Made by a program: the position numbers and the translations under genes. Shown here one piece after another: positions 1 through 8,420 of a stretch of 64,000 nt of DNA; within the stretch, counting starts at the first letter, position 1, and every line of letters begins with the position of its first letter. The notes under the pieces were generated by a model. The model made no database searches, was not told the origin of the DNA, and saw nothing but the letters and a program-made list of their open reading frames with translations. Source of the DNA: Candidatus Xianfuyuplasma coldseepsis (GTDB lineage: Bacteria; Bacillota_I; Bacilli_A; Izemoplasmatales; Izemoplasmataceae); NCBI RefSeq assembly GCF_014023125.1, contig NZ_CP048914.1, positions 644,698-708,697 of the forward strand, written 5' to 3'.

Positions 1-933
1 AACGGTAATGGTATAATCTCCTGGTTTTGTAATTGGCGTACCCGATACATAGAGATCATCATTTAAATATACTTGTCCATTGGATACGTATGGTGTAACT
101 GGTTCATTGTATATCGCTCCATCTTCAACGCCAGTTACTTGAGACTCGATTTGAAACGAATATTCCACATCTTCATATGTCATGGTGTAGAGTCCGGGGA
201 AGTTAATAAACACTCCATTATAATAGGTATCCCCGTTGACAAGCGCTTCATTGATAAATGGGATATACACTTCTTTTTGAAATACTTCATGTGGTGCAAT
301 TGGTAAAGGTTGAGCTGTATCAATCAATTCTCCTGTTTGAAGAACCGCTTGATCGTAGATGCCATCTCCCTCATGATCCATCAATAACATTTCACGACTA
401 GCAAGAAACTCTTCTTGTTCTTGATCAATTTGTGTCGATGCGATGCTTTGATATTGATAATCAAACAACTCAATCATATAGTGGGAAAAATCATATTGCT
501 CTTGATCATTATAGGTCGCCACCCGCACAACAAACATCAATACATCATTCATGATGAAGACATCGCGAACATCTTCATTTTCACCATACGAAAACTCTCG
601 TTGCATCACATTCTCACCGGTCGTATCAATCACATAGATATACCCATTGTAATGCCGCTCTCCATCGTTTCGTAGAACATTACCCATGAAGACATGATGT
701 CCTTCTACTTCTACGATATTGGTGAAGTGAAGATTCGCTCCCTCGACTTCAATCACACGATTAAACGGCTCTTGTCCAACCTTTTGTACCTGATATGCCA
801 AATGATTTGTCTCATTTCGAAAACTTGTCAGCTGGATATCATAGGTATCAAATGGATACACTTCCGTGCTGGTGGCGTTACTTGAGGTCCATGACATCAT
901 CAAAAGTAAACAAATAAAAACAACTCGTTTCAT
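1..933 (-). CDS. Secreted protein, C-terminus cut by window edge
   Basis: The frame is open from an ATG at 933 to position 1, giving 311 codons without a stop, so the gene continues outside the window. An AAGGAG ribosome site sits 6 nt before the ATG. The N-terminus is a signal peptide (MKRVVFICLLLMMSW, then a polar TSSNATS stretch). The rest is rich in beta-type sequence with short Asp/Glu/Gly turns. The last part reads like an Ig-like or bacterial adhesion module (V-S-G-T-P-I-T-K-P-G-D-Y-T-I-T-V). No catalytic motif is visible. I infer an exported cell-surface or extracellular protein of unknown function. Confidence 0.75.
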   Translation of the reverse strand, partial: MKRVVFICLLLMMSWTSSNATSTEVYPFDTYDIQLTSFRNETNHLAYQVQKVGQEPFNRVIEVEGANLHFTNIVEVEGHHVFMGNVLRNDGERHYNGYIYVIDTTGENVMQREFSYGENEDVRDVFIMNDVLMFVVRVATYNDQEQYDFSHYMIELFDYQYQSIASTQIDQEQEEFLASREMLLMDHEGDGIYDQAVLQTGELIDTAQPLPIAPHEVFQKEVYIPFINEALVNGDTYYNGVFINFPGLYTMTYEDVEYSFQIESQVTGVEDGAIYNEPVTPYVSNGQVYLNDDLYVSGTPITKPGDYTITV

Positions 934-981
934 ACTATCACTCCTTCATTGAGTATAGTACATCCACAAGTTGTATTTTTC

Positions 982-2166
982 TTATCCAATTAATTCCAAT
1001 GTGTCGCGGGCAATCATAACCTCTTCATTTGTCGGTATTAATAAGAGTTTAATGTTGGATGATGGTTTTGATATAACCGTCTCTTTACCACGGGTAAGAT
1101 TTTGTTCATAATCAAGTTCAACACCAAGAGCACCTAGTCGATCGACAACCAATTTCCGTGTTTCCGATGCATTTTCACCAATACCAGCAGTGAAGCAAAT
1201 GGCGTCGCATCCTCCCAGCATTAAATAATACGCACCAATGTAATCGGCAATCATTTTCGCTTGTTTTTCAACCGCAAGAATCGACTTCTTATCACCGCGT
1301 TCTACAGCTTCCCATAAATCACGAGAATCGCTAGACAATCCGCTTAATCCAAGATATCCCGATTTCTTATTTAATTCACTAATAACCTCATCCAAGGATT
1401 TATTTTCCTTTTCCGAGATAAACTGAACAATCGCGGGATCAATGTCCCCTGAACGAGTACCCATAGCAATTCCTGCAAGAGGAGTAAAGCCCATCGATGT
1501 ATCCATGCTTTTTCCATACTTCACTGCACATAAAGACGCTCCATTACCGATGTGACAAACGATGACTTTGGTTTGATTTAACGGTTTATCCAGCATCGCA
1601 GCGGCACGTAAACTGACGTATTTATGACTGGTTCCATGGAAACCATATTTCCGTACACCATATTTTGTATACCATTCATAAGGAACACTATACATATAGG
1701 CTACCGGTTCCATTGTTTGATGGAATGCCGTATCAAATACCGCAATTGCTGGTACATTCGGTAAGGCTTCCTTGAAGGCTTTGATACCGGTAATATTCGC
1801 TGGATTATGAAGCGGAGCTAAATCATTTACGGATTCGATACTAGCGATAACCTCATCATCAATAATGACAGAATCATGAAACATCTCACCACCATGAACA
1901 ACGCGATGACCGACACCCTGTATCTCATCTAAGGAAGATACAATGTGCAATGATACCAATTTTGACAGTAGCATTTGAACCGCTTGTGAATGATTCTTGA
2001 TGTTCTTAATTTCTTTGTGTGTTTCCCCGTTAAATTTCATCGAGAAAATCGAGTCTTGAAGTCCGATTCGCTCGACAACACCACTCACTAGTTTCGTTTC
2101 TTTAGGCATGTCCAATAATTGAAATTTCAATGATGAACTACCAGCGTTTACTGCCATAATTTTCAT
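982..2166 (-). CDS. ackA: Acetate kinase
   Basis: Interconverts acetyl phosphate plus ADP with acetate plus ATP, the substrate-level phosphorylation step of acetate fermentation, in the cytoplasm. The 394 residues match the usual length of about 395-400. Family motifs are intact: N-A-G-S-S-S-L-K-F near residue 7, D-T-A-F-H near 148, Y-G-F-H-G-T-S-H near 173, H-I-G-N-G near 206, G-T-R-S-G-D near 236 and G-I-G-E-N near 327. The start codon overlaps the stop of the upstream methyltransferase gene as ATGA, so translation is probably coupled. The ytxK-ackA order is common in Bacilli. No phosphotransacetylase gene lies in the window. Confidence 0.97.
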   Translation of the reverse strand: MKIMAVNAGSSSLKFQLLDMPKETKLVSGVVERIGLQDSIFSMKFNGETHKEIKNIKNHSQAVQMLLSKLVSLHIVSSLDEIQGVGHRVVHGGEMFHDSVIIDDEVIASIESVNDLAPLHNPANITGIKAFKEALPNVPAIAVFDTAFHQTMEPVAYMYSVPYEWYTKYGVRKYGFHGTSHKYVSLRAAAMLDKPLNQTKVIVCHIGNGASLCAVKYGKSMDTSMGFTPLAGIAMGTRSGDIDPAIVQFISEKENKSLDEVISELNKKSGYLGLSGLSSDSRDLWEAVERGDKKSILAVEKQAKMIADYIGAYYLMLGGCDAICFTAGIGENASETRKLVVDRLGALGVELDYEQNLTRGKETVISKPSSNIKLLLIPTNEEVMIARDTLELIG

Positions 2167-3095
2167 GCTTTAACATCCTTTCTTGCTGCAATCCATTGAT
2201 CCACTTGTTGAAGTGTATTCTCCATGCCATCTTGATCTGTAAATGGTGGCATTTCAATCAATAGGAAATCATTTTGTTCGTTCGTTTCTTGTATTTTTTT
2301 TCGTAAAATTAATATACTTTTTGGTCGATTTGAAAACAAACGTTTATCCAACGAGATTAATCCAAATATTTGACCTTTCTTTTGAATTTCTTGTCGAAAG
2401 ATATTGGCTCCTTCTTGTTCAAAGAAATCATTCTCAATAATCGCAAACAGATATCCGTTCTCTCGCAATGCGTCTATATGATGATTTAGTACTTGATACG
2501 GCATATATGTTCCGTCATTATGAAGCATCATATCCGTAACAATAACATCCATATGTTGGTGGTAATAGGTAAAGGTATCTTGGAAAAACATCGCGTTTTC
2601 AATGTCCATTAAATCCCCCAAATTTCGAGATAACTGACATTTCAAAAAATCGTTATCGACACCGTATACCATGATATCTTGCTTCAATACATTCGCAATC
2701 GTATACACCAAATTACCTGAACCAACGAGAGGATCAAAAATGGTTTGCGGCTGTTCTTTGTATAATTTTTGGATAAAATAAGCAATGATCATTCCCATGG
2801 TATCGGGAGTAATTAACGCATTCGTTGAATACGTGTGCTTATATCCTTTGAGCATTCCTATTTGAACACTTCGGCGAATGTCTTCACGCGAAAACTCCAC
2901 ATCTACAATCTCTTGTTTCCATGAAATGAAGTCGTTGATATCCTCTTCTTTATACTCATCCTTCATCTCATCATCTAACAATAAATTGAATGCTTCATTC
3001 ATTCCTTCTAAATACGGCTTCTTATATTCACGATACAACCGATCTGCAATCCGATCGTAATAATCGTAAAATCGCTCAATATTTGATTGATCCAT
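2163..3095 (-). CDS. YtxK-like class I SAM-dependent methyltransferase
   Basis: A predicted 310-residue N6-adenine-type methyltransferase of the YtxK group, which is commonly found beside ackA. An all-alpha N-terminal region of about 100 residues is followed by the SAM-binding motif F-D-P-L-V-G-S-G-N-L (about residue 130), an acidic ribose-binding segment (V-Y-G-V-D-N-D), and V-T-D-M-M where an N-P-P-Y-type motif would lie. The catalytic motif is therefore divergent and DNA methylation should not be assumed. I place the start at ATG 3095 (MDQSN) behind GGTGAT. An upstream TTG at 3107 is possible but less likely. It is the first gene of the ytxK-ackA operon. Confidence 0.8.
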   Translation of the reverse strand: MDQSNIERFYDYYDRIADRLYREYKKPYLEGMNEAFNLLLDDEMKDEYKEEDINDFISWKQEIVDVEFSREDIRRSVQIGMLKGYKHTYSTNALITPDTMGMIIAYFIQKLYKEQPQTIFDPLVGSGNLVYTIANVLKQDIMVYGVDNDFLKCQLSRNLGDLMDIENAMFFQDTFTYYHQHMDVIVTDMMLHNDGTYMPYQVLNHHIDALRENGYLFAIIENDFFEQEGANIFRQEIQKKGQIFGLISLDKRLFSNRPKSILILRKKIQETNEQNDFLLIEMPPFTDQDGMENTLQQVDQWIAARKDVKA

Positions 3096-3111
3096 ACGTA
3101 TCACCAAGTCA

Positions 3112-3140
3112 ATTATAATCGAACAAACCAGCTTTGTCTA
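3112..3140 (-). promoter_or_regulatory. Sigma-A promoter for ytxK-ackA
   Basis: On the minus strand, TAGACA (3140-3135) and TATAAT (3117-3112) are separated by 17 nt, about 20 nt before the methyltransferase start. Confidence 0.7.
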
Positions 3141-3155
3141 ATGTAATCACTTTTC

Positions 3156-3184
3156 TTGTGATAACCATGTTATTTTGGTATTAT
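3156..3184 (+). promoter_or_regulatory. Sigma-A promoter for yidD-bcp
   Basis: TTGTGA (3156-3161) and TATTAT (3179-3184) with a 17-nt spacer, 20 nt before the yidD ATG. It is divergent from the ytxK promoter. Confidence 0.65.
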
Positions 3185-3204
3185 TTATACGAGGAGGTGT
3201 CACA

Positions 3205-3450
3205 ATGCGGAAAGTCATGATTCGGTTAATTGAATGGTATCAACGACAGTCGAAAAACACCAATCCAACCTGTCGGTATCACCCCACATGTAGCAATTAC
3301 GCCAAGGAAGCTTATCAAACGCGTAATTTTTTCGTTGCTACTTTTCTGAGTAGTTGGCGAATTCTTCGATGTAACCCACTTTCCAAAGGTGGCTACGATC
3401 CTGTTCCAAAACCACGAAAAGAAAGGACACATGATCATGAAATATCTTGA
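3205..3450 (+). CDS. yidD: Membrane protein insertion efficiency factor YidD
   Basis: A small 81-residue inner-membrane-associated protein thought to assist YidC/Sec-dependent insertion. Family signatures are present: the basic N-terminal helix (I-E-W-Y-Q), [11 protein letters not shown] with two conserved Cys, and [14 protein letters not shown] near the C-terminus. The start is ATG 3205, placed 7 nt after GAGGAGG. The longer frame from 3175 lacks a ribosome site. Its 3' end overlaps the next gene. Confidence 0.93.
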   Translation: MRKVMIRLIEWYQRQSKNTNPTCRYHPTCSNYAKEAYQTRNFFVATFLSSWRILRCNPLSKGGYDPVPKPRKERTHDHEIS

Positions 3451-3874
3451 TATCACATTACCTGCAAGTGATGATAAGAGTTACTCACTGCGCGATTTTA
3501 ACGGACACAAAGTTGTGTTATATTTTTATCCCAAAGACAATACATCAGGATGCACATTAGAAGCCAAAGATTTTACACAATTACAACAAGAGTACCTCGA
3601 CAAAGGCTACAAAATTATTGGTGTATCTCGTGATAGCGTGAAATCACACAAGAACTTTATCACGAAACAGGAACTAAATCTCTTATTACTCAGTGATCAA
3701 GACGAAGAACTTGTCAAAGCGTTTGATGTACTGAAAGAAAAATCAATGTATGGACGCAAGTACATGGGAATCGTCCGCAGTACCTTTGTCCTGGATGAAC
3801 AAGGCGGTATTGTTAAAGAGTATCGCAATGTGAAAGCCAAAGGTCACGCTGAAACACTATTAAACGAATTATAA
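3437..3874 (+). CDS. bcp: Peroxiredoxin of the Bcp/PrxQ family, 1-Cys type
   Basis: A thiol peroxidase that reduces H2O2 and alkyl hydroperoxides in the cytoplasm, 145 residues. The thioredoxin-fold signature includes the peroxidatic cysteine at about residue 39 in D-N-T-S-G-C-T-L-E, with the catalytic Arg later in I-V-R-S-T-F-V-L-D. The position five residues after Cys39, where many Bcp proteins carry the resolving Cys, is Lys (C-T-L-E-A-K-D-F). No other Cys is seen, so this looks like a 1-Cys enzyme needing an external thiol. ATG 3437 is preferred (AAAGGA spacer 9 nt). ATG 3431 is only 3 nt from the ribosome site. It overlaps yidD by 14 nt. Confidence 0.93.
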   Translation: MKYLDITLPASDDKSYSLRDFNGHKVVLYFYPKDNTSGCTLEAKDFTQLQQEYLDKGYKIIGVSRDSVKSHKNFITKQELNLLLLSDQDEELVKAFDVLKEKSMYGRKYMGIVRSTFVLDEQGGIVKEYRNVKAKGHAETLLNEL

Positions 3875-3902
3875 AAAAATCAGTCCGAGACTGATTTTTT
3901 TT
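3873..3902. terminator. Bidirectional terminator bcp / antiporter
   Basis: AAAAAATCAGT and ACTGATTTTTT form a hairpin with a 5-nt loop. The A and T tracts let it end transcription from both sides of the convergent pair. Confidence 0.85.
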
Positions 3903-5172
3903 ACACTCGAATTTCGTTGGATTGTTCCAAAGAGAATTTGACACCAATTGGTCCAAATAACTCATAAACTAAGGTAGCAATTAAGACCACGATAAGAATG
4001 GTAATACCGTCTTCTCCAAAGTCTGTTTTTGCTTGATACGCCATCCCAAGGGCAACCCCTGCTTGTGGTAACAAACATAGTCCAAGATACCGTTGAACAC
4101 TGCGGTGTGAACCCATAATTTTGGCACCAAGTAATGCGCCACCCATTTTACCAACAATCCGAAAGAGGATATAAATGGCGGTAATACCAATCAGACTTCC
4201 GTAGGCAACATTCGTATTTTCACTAAAGGCAACAACCAGTTCCGCTCCAGCTAGTGTGAAGAATGCGACAAGAATTGGTGCACTGAACTGTTCGACACTT
4301 AGATTCACATCGTGTGCACGTACCCGCGATAAATTATTTGTCAGAATCACACCCATAATCATTGGGGTTAAGATTGGGGATAAATGAATTTGCATCTCAC
4401 CGATATGAAATCCCATTTTCGCTAGTGCTACAGTAACAAATACTGCAAACACACTAACGCCAAGGAATACTTCTTCTTTTTGATTATCTTTACTGCTAAT
4501 CTTTTTAATCATCAGCGCAGATAGAAATCCAACTAGTCCTCCGACAATCGCCGAAGCTACTAATTCAATAAGTGGTCCTTCCAACGTTTCCATAACGGAT
4601 AATCCAGCACCTGTATTCATCGAATCAGCTACAGCTAGCAAAATCCCGAATAAGATAATCCCAACTGCATCATCCATTCCAACCAAAGGAAGTAAGGTAT
4701 CGGTTAATGGTCCACGAGCTTTGTATTTTCTGGTTAATAACATAATCGGTGCCGGTGCAGTAGCTGTTGCAATTGCTCCTAAAACAAGGGCAATCGGTAG
4801 GGACACACCGATAATCAATATCCCAAGAATTGTCACAACCGAAGCAGCAACGGCCTGAATAATGGTTATAACAACAACTTCTTTACCTGATTTTTTTAAT
4901 TTTCCAAATTCCAGTTCTGTACCGATTCCAAAGGCAATAAAACCTAAGGCAACACTTGATACAATCGCTAGATGTTCGACAATTTCGCCGAGGTCGATTA
5001 ATACAAGTCCTAATCCTATGAAGACACCTATAATAATATATCCGGTGATGTGAGGTAATTTAATTTTTTCAAAAAAGCGTCCTGCATACAATCCAAACAA
5101 TAAAACAATGGCTAAAACTAGCAATGCTTCATAGGTGAACGACGCTTCACTACTGATGATTTGATGAAACAT
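3901..5172 (-). CDS. CPA2-type cation:proton antiporter (copy 2)
   Basis: A membrane antiporter exchanging Na+ or K+ for H+, 423 residues with about 12 predicted hydrophobic segments. The Na_H_exchanger domain fills the protein. There is no C-terminal RCK/TrkA-N nucleotide-binding domain. The G-M-D-D-A-V-G segment carries the Asp-Asp pair typical of electrogenic antiporters (family knowledge). It is paralogous to the gene at 5287-6600, sharing the hydrophobic order, A-T-A-T-A-P-A-P (A-T-A-T-A-P-G-P in the other) and a late L-P-Q-A-G-V-A (I-P-Q-A-G-V-A in the other). A terminator lies between the two, so this copy is probably separately transcribed. Confidence 0.88.
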   Translation of the reverse strand: MFHQIISSEASFTYEALLVLAIVLLFGLYAGRFFEKIKLPHITGYIIIGVFIGLGLVLIDLGEIVEHLAIVSSVALGFIAFGIGTELEFGKLKKSGKEVVVITIIQAVAASVVTILGILIIGVSLPIALVLGAIATATAPAPIMLLTRKYKARGPLTDTLLPLVGMDDAVGIILFGILLAVADSMNTGAGLSVMETLEGPLIELVASAIVGGLVGFLSALMIKKISSKDNQKEEVFLGVSVFAVFVTVALAKMGFHIGEMQIHLSPILTPMIMGVILTNNLSRVRAHDVNLSVEQFSAPILVAFFTLAGAELVVAFSENTNVAYGSLIGITAIYILFRIVGKMGGALLGAKIMGSHRSVQRYLGLCLLPQAGVALGMAYQAKTDFGEDGITILIVVLIATLVYELFGPIGVKFSLEQSNEIRV

Positions 5173-5250
5173 GGTAACATCTTCTTTCCTATTTATATAA
5201 TCACGACAAGTATTTTACTCCTCGAACCAATAAATTTCAAGGGTTTATTC

Positions 5251-5285
5251 AAAAAAAAGGCTTCCAAGAGGAAGTCCTTTATTTT
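5251..5285 (-). terminator. Terminator after antiporter copy 1
   Basis: Read on the minus strand, AAAGGACTTCC-TCTT-GGAAGCCTTT with one bulged base is followed by a T run, directly after the stop at 5287. Confidence 0.8.
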
Positions 5286-5286
5286 T

Positions 5287-6600
5287 TTAGTCCCAATCAC
5301 CTACTGCAGCATCAATTTCTCCAGCCTTACCAAGTGCCGCTTTTACAATAACTAAACCAAATACTTCATAAATTACAGTGGCTGCTAGAACAATGGTCAT
5401 AATCGCAGCCCCAATTTCAATAAATGGCAGTAACGCCTCCGTGGTCTCAAACCGCAGTTGCGTTGTAAGTGCCATATCAATCGCAACTCCCGCCTGAGGG
5501 ATAAGAGTGAACCCAAGGTATTTGATAACCGTTGGTGGAGCTTTTACACCTTTTGCACTAACATAGGCACCGGAGACTTTACCAAGTACTCGGGTTAATA
5601 AGTAAATGACGCCAAGTATCCCAATTTTTACAAGCAGGGACAACTGTAGTTCCGCACCAGCAATCGTGAAGAACGCTAGTAAGATAGGTGCACTAAATAA
5701 ATCGGTTGTTTGTGTTAAACGATGTTCGTACTTTTCATCAATCGAATTTGTTAAGACAATCCCAATCGTCATCGGCAGTAATATAGCTGAAGCATGTACG
5801 GCTTGTCCAATCCCAATTCCAGCAAAGACAAAACCAATAATTACCATCATTAAGAATTGATCACTCTCTCGATTGAATTTCTTGGCAATCAACGTTACTG
5901 CAAATCCAATCAAGGCCCCAAATGCTAGACTAAAGAAGATCTCTTTTGCGGGATCAAGTAACATATGAGACAGACTCACAGGACCACTCAATAAGGATGT
6001 TCCGAAAGATAACATCACCGCAAAGAGCATAATTCCAATCGCATCATCCAAGGCTACCAATGGAAGTAGTACATCCGTAACAGGTCCCTTTGTGCGATAA
6101 CTCTTAACGACCGCAACAATTGGTCCCGGTGCTGTTGCGGTGGCAATTGCTCCGAGAATTAAGGCGTATGTCCAGACATGATCTTTCCCCGTAAGAATCA
6201 GATACAGGGCAACTGCTAAACACACCATAACCGCTGTAGAAAATGCTTGTGATATGGTAATTATCGTAACCTGTTTACCAGTTTTCTTGAGTTTTGAAAA
6301 TCGTAGTTCAAGACCAATTGTATATCCGATAAATCCAATGGCGACCTGTCGAATAATCGTAAAGGATTTTACCATTTCGTGCGATAGTAATTGTAAAACA
6401 CTGGGTCCAATCAAAATCCCAATAAGAATATAACCAGTAACCCGTGGAAACTTAATTAGATTAATTAATTTTCCACCTAAAATACCAAATAATATTAGTA
6501 CGGATACACCGAATATGGGATTCTCATATAAATGTTCGAGTATAACGGCTATTCCGGATGCTTCCTCCGTTGTTGATAACAACATATCCATCATCGCCAT
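5287..6600 (-). CDS. CPA2-type cation:proton antiporter (copy 1)
   Basis: A 437-residue membrane cation/H+ antiporter with about 12 hydrophobic segments and no RCK domain. A-L-D-D-A-I-G carries the paired aspartates of electrogenic members. The start is uncertain among ATG 6600, 6594 and 6591, because the reading frame begins inside the 3' end of the upstream degenerate GGDEF-EAL gene. The overlap of up to 10 nt implies translational coupling. The coupling suggests its activity or amount is tied to that signalling protein (inference). It is a paralogue of the antiporter at 3901-5172. Confidence 0.88.
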   Translation of the reverse strand: MAMMDMLLSTTEEASGIAVILEHLYENPIFGVSVLILFGILGGKLINLIKFPRVTGYILIGILIGPSVLQLLSHEMVKSFTIIRQVAIGFIGYTIGLELRFSKLKKTGKQVTIITISQAFSTAVMVCLAVALYLILTGKDHVWTYALILGAIATATAPGPIVAVVKSYRTKGPVTDVLLPLVALDDAIGIMLFAVMLSFGTSLLSGPVSLSHMLLDPAKEIFFSLAFGALIGFAVTLIAKKFNRESDQFLMMVIIGFVFAGIGIGQAVHASAILLPMTIGIVLTNSIDEKYEHRLTQTTDLFSAPILLAFFTIAGAELQLSLLVKIGILGVIYLLTRVLGKVSGAYVSAKGVKAPPTVIKYLGFTLIPQAGVAIDMALTTQLRFETTEALLPFIEIGAAIMTIVLAATVIYEVFGLVIVKAALGKAGEIDAAVGDWD

Positions 6601-7895
6601 TTCCGTTTCTTCGCTGTTTTGAGATAGTCGACAAATTCATCTTCTACCACTGCACGACAGAAGTAATTCCCGGTCGCGATATTAACCCCAAGTTCTCGAA
6701 TCAAGTCCAAATCTTTCTTGTTCTCAACACCGGTAGAAACAACTGATAAATCAAACTTTTTACTAATGTCAACAAAAAACTTATAGACAGCCATCATATG
6801 GATATATTCTTCACTTTTATTCACTTCTTCTAATAATGTTTCCGACAGTTTTAATACATCAACTTTCAAGTCCGCCAAATAACTTAACGACGATGTTGTA
6901 TTCGAGTAATGATCCAATACCATAACAAATCCAAGCTCATATAGATTTTGAACTTTTTTATAGGCATTGTGATCGGTAATATAGTTTTCACGTATTTCAA
7001 TAATGACGTCGCGAGCAGAAACTTCATAGGTTGTTAAAATATTCATAATATCTTTAATTTCAATACGTAATAATGTATGCAATGACAAGTTTACTCCGGC
7101 TTTAAAACGTTTTGAAAGCTTGATGTCTTTTCGATCTTGCAAGGAGCGATAAAAGCGTATCGCATCGTCAAATATCTTCATTTCTAAATCATAAATGATA
7201 CCAGTCCATTCCGCAATTTCAAGATAATCATGAGGCTTCAATAATTCCCCGTTTAAAATCCATCTTGATACCGCTTCAAACCCGATCACTTCACCGTTGA
7301 ATGTATCGACAAATGGGCGATATTTCGCAAAGAAATCACCGGAATCGTGTGCTTCATAAATATGATGTTCAATTTCTTTGATACGGCGATATCGTTCTTT
7401 GTGTTCTTTGGTCGCATAGATCAACGTATTGCGTCCCATCGATTTCGTTAAGTCGATTGTAATATGTGCTAACTTTAAAATATCGTAGAGGCTATCCCCT
7501 TTGAATTCATCATAATCAATGACACAAACCGATGCATTAATCACATATTGAATGTGATGATGCTTAAATGGGGTTTTTAAGATTCGTTGTAATTCCGATG
7601 GTTCGCAGATGTATTGGCTTGTTGTTACCAACATAAACTGGTCGTTCCCAACGCGATAAACACTTGATTTGCCACAATAATCTTGTAATACTCCTGCAAG
7701 GGATACCAACATATCTTCTACTGTATCGATACCAAAAATGATGTTCATTCGATTGAAGTCATCAATATCGACATAAATAAAATGCATCCCAGTTAAATCT
7801 TGATTTTGATATTCCCGATAGAGACCTTTTAAATTGGGTAATCCTGTTAAATCATCGATGTACATGTTGTAGTTGAAGTCCATTTCAAAAACCAT
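6591..7895 (-). CDS. Degenerate GGDEF-EAL domain protein (putative c-di-GMP or nucleotide receptor)
   Basis: A 434-residue cytoplasmic protein. The N-terminal half is a GGDEF domain with the clear opening D-D-L-T-G-L-P-N and Y-V-D-I-D-D-F, but the signature reads V-G-N-D-Q-F instead of G-G-D-E-F. The C-terminal half is an EAL domain with E-A-V in place of E-A-L. The D-D-F-G-T-G-Y loop is replaced by D-H-Y-S-N-T-T, although S-S-L-S-Y-L follows, and late G-V-E is kept. Both active sites look lost, so a binding or sensory role is inferred. The start is ATG 7895 with GAGGTG 6 nt upstream. GTG 7904 lies inside that ribosome site. It overlaps the downstream antiporter gene. Confidence 0.85.
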   Translation of the reverse strand: MVFEMDFNYNMYIDDLTGLPNLKGLYREYQNQDLTGMHFIYVDIDDFNRMNIIFGIDTVEDMLVSLAGVLQDYCGKSSVYRVGNDQFMLVTTSQYICEPSELQRILKTPFKHHHIQYVINASVCVIDYDEFKGDSLYDILKLAHITIDLTKSMGRNTLIYATKEHKERYRRIKEIEHHIYEAHDSGDFFAKYRPFVDTFNGEVIGFEAVSRWILNGELLKPHDYLEIAEWTGIIYDLEMKIFDDAIRFYRSLQDRKDIKLSKRFKAGVNLSLHTLLRIEIKDIMNILTTYEVSARDVIIEIRENYITDHNAYKKVQNLYELGFVMVLDHYSNTTSSLSYLADLKVDVLKLSETLLEEVNKSEEYIHMMAVYKFFVDISKKFDLSVVSTGVENKKDLDLIRELGVNIATGNYFCRAVVEDEFVDYLKTAKKRKWR

Positions 7896-7977
7896 CGCTA
7901 TCACCTCTCCTTACTAGTATAACAAAAAAGCGTGTTGACATCTATATAAAGATGTTCGAATCCATGAAAATGAGCAC

Positions 7978-8010
7978 AAAAAAAAGACAATTTTCATTGT
8001 CTTGATTTTT
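7978..8010 (-). terminator. Terminator of the tRNA operon
   Basis: On the minus strand, AAGACAAT-GAAA-ATTGTCTT is followed by a T run just after the tRNA-Leu CCA end. Confidence 0.85.
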
Positions 8011-8013
8011 CAC

Positions 8014-8097
8014 TGGTGCGGGTGACAGGACTTGAACCTGCACTCCGAAGGAACTAGATCCTAAGTCTAGCGCGTCTGCCAATTTCGCCACACCCGC
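8014..8097 (-). tRNA. tRNA-Leu (anticodon TAG)
   Basis: An 84-nt class II tRNA with encoded CCA. The anticodon stem CTAGA/TCTAG encloses loop CTTAGGA (anticodon TAG). A long variable arm (TTCCTTCGGAG) and the T arm GGTTCAAGTCC are visible. It is last of three tRNAs in one transcript. Confidence 0.96.
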
Positions 8098-8100
8098 AAG

Positions 8101-8175
8101 TGGCTGGGCTAGATGGATTCGAACCATCGGTCCCGGAGTCAAAGTCCGGTGCCTTAACCGCTTGGCCATAGCCCA
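8101..8175 (-). tRNA. tRNA-Gln (anticodon TTG)
   Basis: A 75-nt tRNA with encoded CCA. The acceptor strand TGGGCTA pairs with TAGCCCA. The anticodon stem CCGGA/TCCGG encloses CTTTGAC, giving anticodon TTG. The T loop is GGTTCGAATCC. Confidence 0.96.
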
Positions 8176-8180
8176 TCTTA

Positions 8181-8257
8181 TGGGGCGACCGATGAGAATC
8201 GAACTCACGAATGCCGGAGCCACAATCCGGTGCGTTAACCACTTCGCCACGATCGCC
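8181..8257 (-). tRNA. tRNA-His (anticodon GTG)
   Basis: A 77-nt tRNA with encoded CCA. The acceptor is 8 bp (GGCGATCG/CGGTCGCC), the extra pair being the encoded G-1 opposite C73 that histidyl-tRNA synthetase recognises. The anticodon loop TTGTGGC gives GTG. It is the first tRNA of the cluster. Confidence 0.96.
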
Positions 8258-8287
8258 GTATCTTCTTCCAAAAAAGAGACTATATAC

Positions 8288-8316
8288 ATTGTATTCAAAA
8301 GGCTATGAATTGTCAA
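8288..8316 (-). promoter_or_regulatory. Strong sigma-A promoter of the tRNA cluster
   Basis: On the minus strand, TTGACA (8316-8311), 17-nt spacer, TACAAT (8293-8288), about 30 nt before tRNA-His. Confidence 0.88.
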
Positions 8317-8367
8317 GTTATTTCAATTACATTTTACCGTGTTCAATGGAAAAATCCAAACAGATTA

Positions 8368-8396
8368 TTGGATTTTTGTGGATTTTACGTTATAAT
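8368..8396 (+). promoter_or_regulatory. Promoter of the LtaS-like gene
   Basis: A perfect TATAAT (8391-8396) is preceded at 17 nt by a weak TTGGAT (8368-8373). The implied leader is only about 20 nt. Confidence 0.6.
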
Positions 8397-8420
8397 ATAT
8401 TGCACGAAAGAAGTGATACG

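Noticed and set aside
7942..8316. Open frame on the minus strand across the tRNA cluster
   Set aside because: The region is filled by three tRNA genes with correct cloverleaf elements, a promoter and a terminator; the frame is incidental.
8211..8420. Upstream extension of the LtaS-like protein
   Set aside because: It runs through tRNA-His and its promoter; a TATAAT and the natural N-terminus point to ATG 8421.
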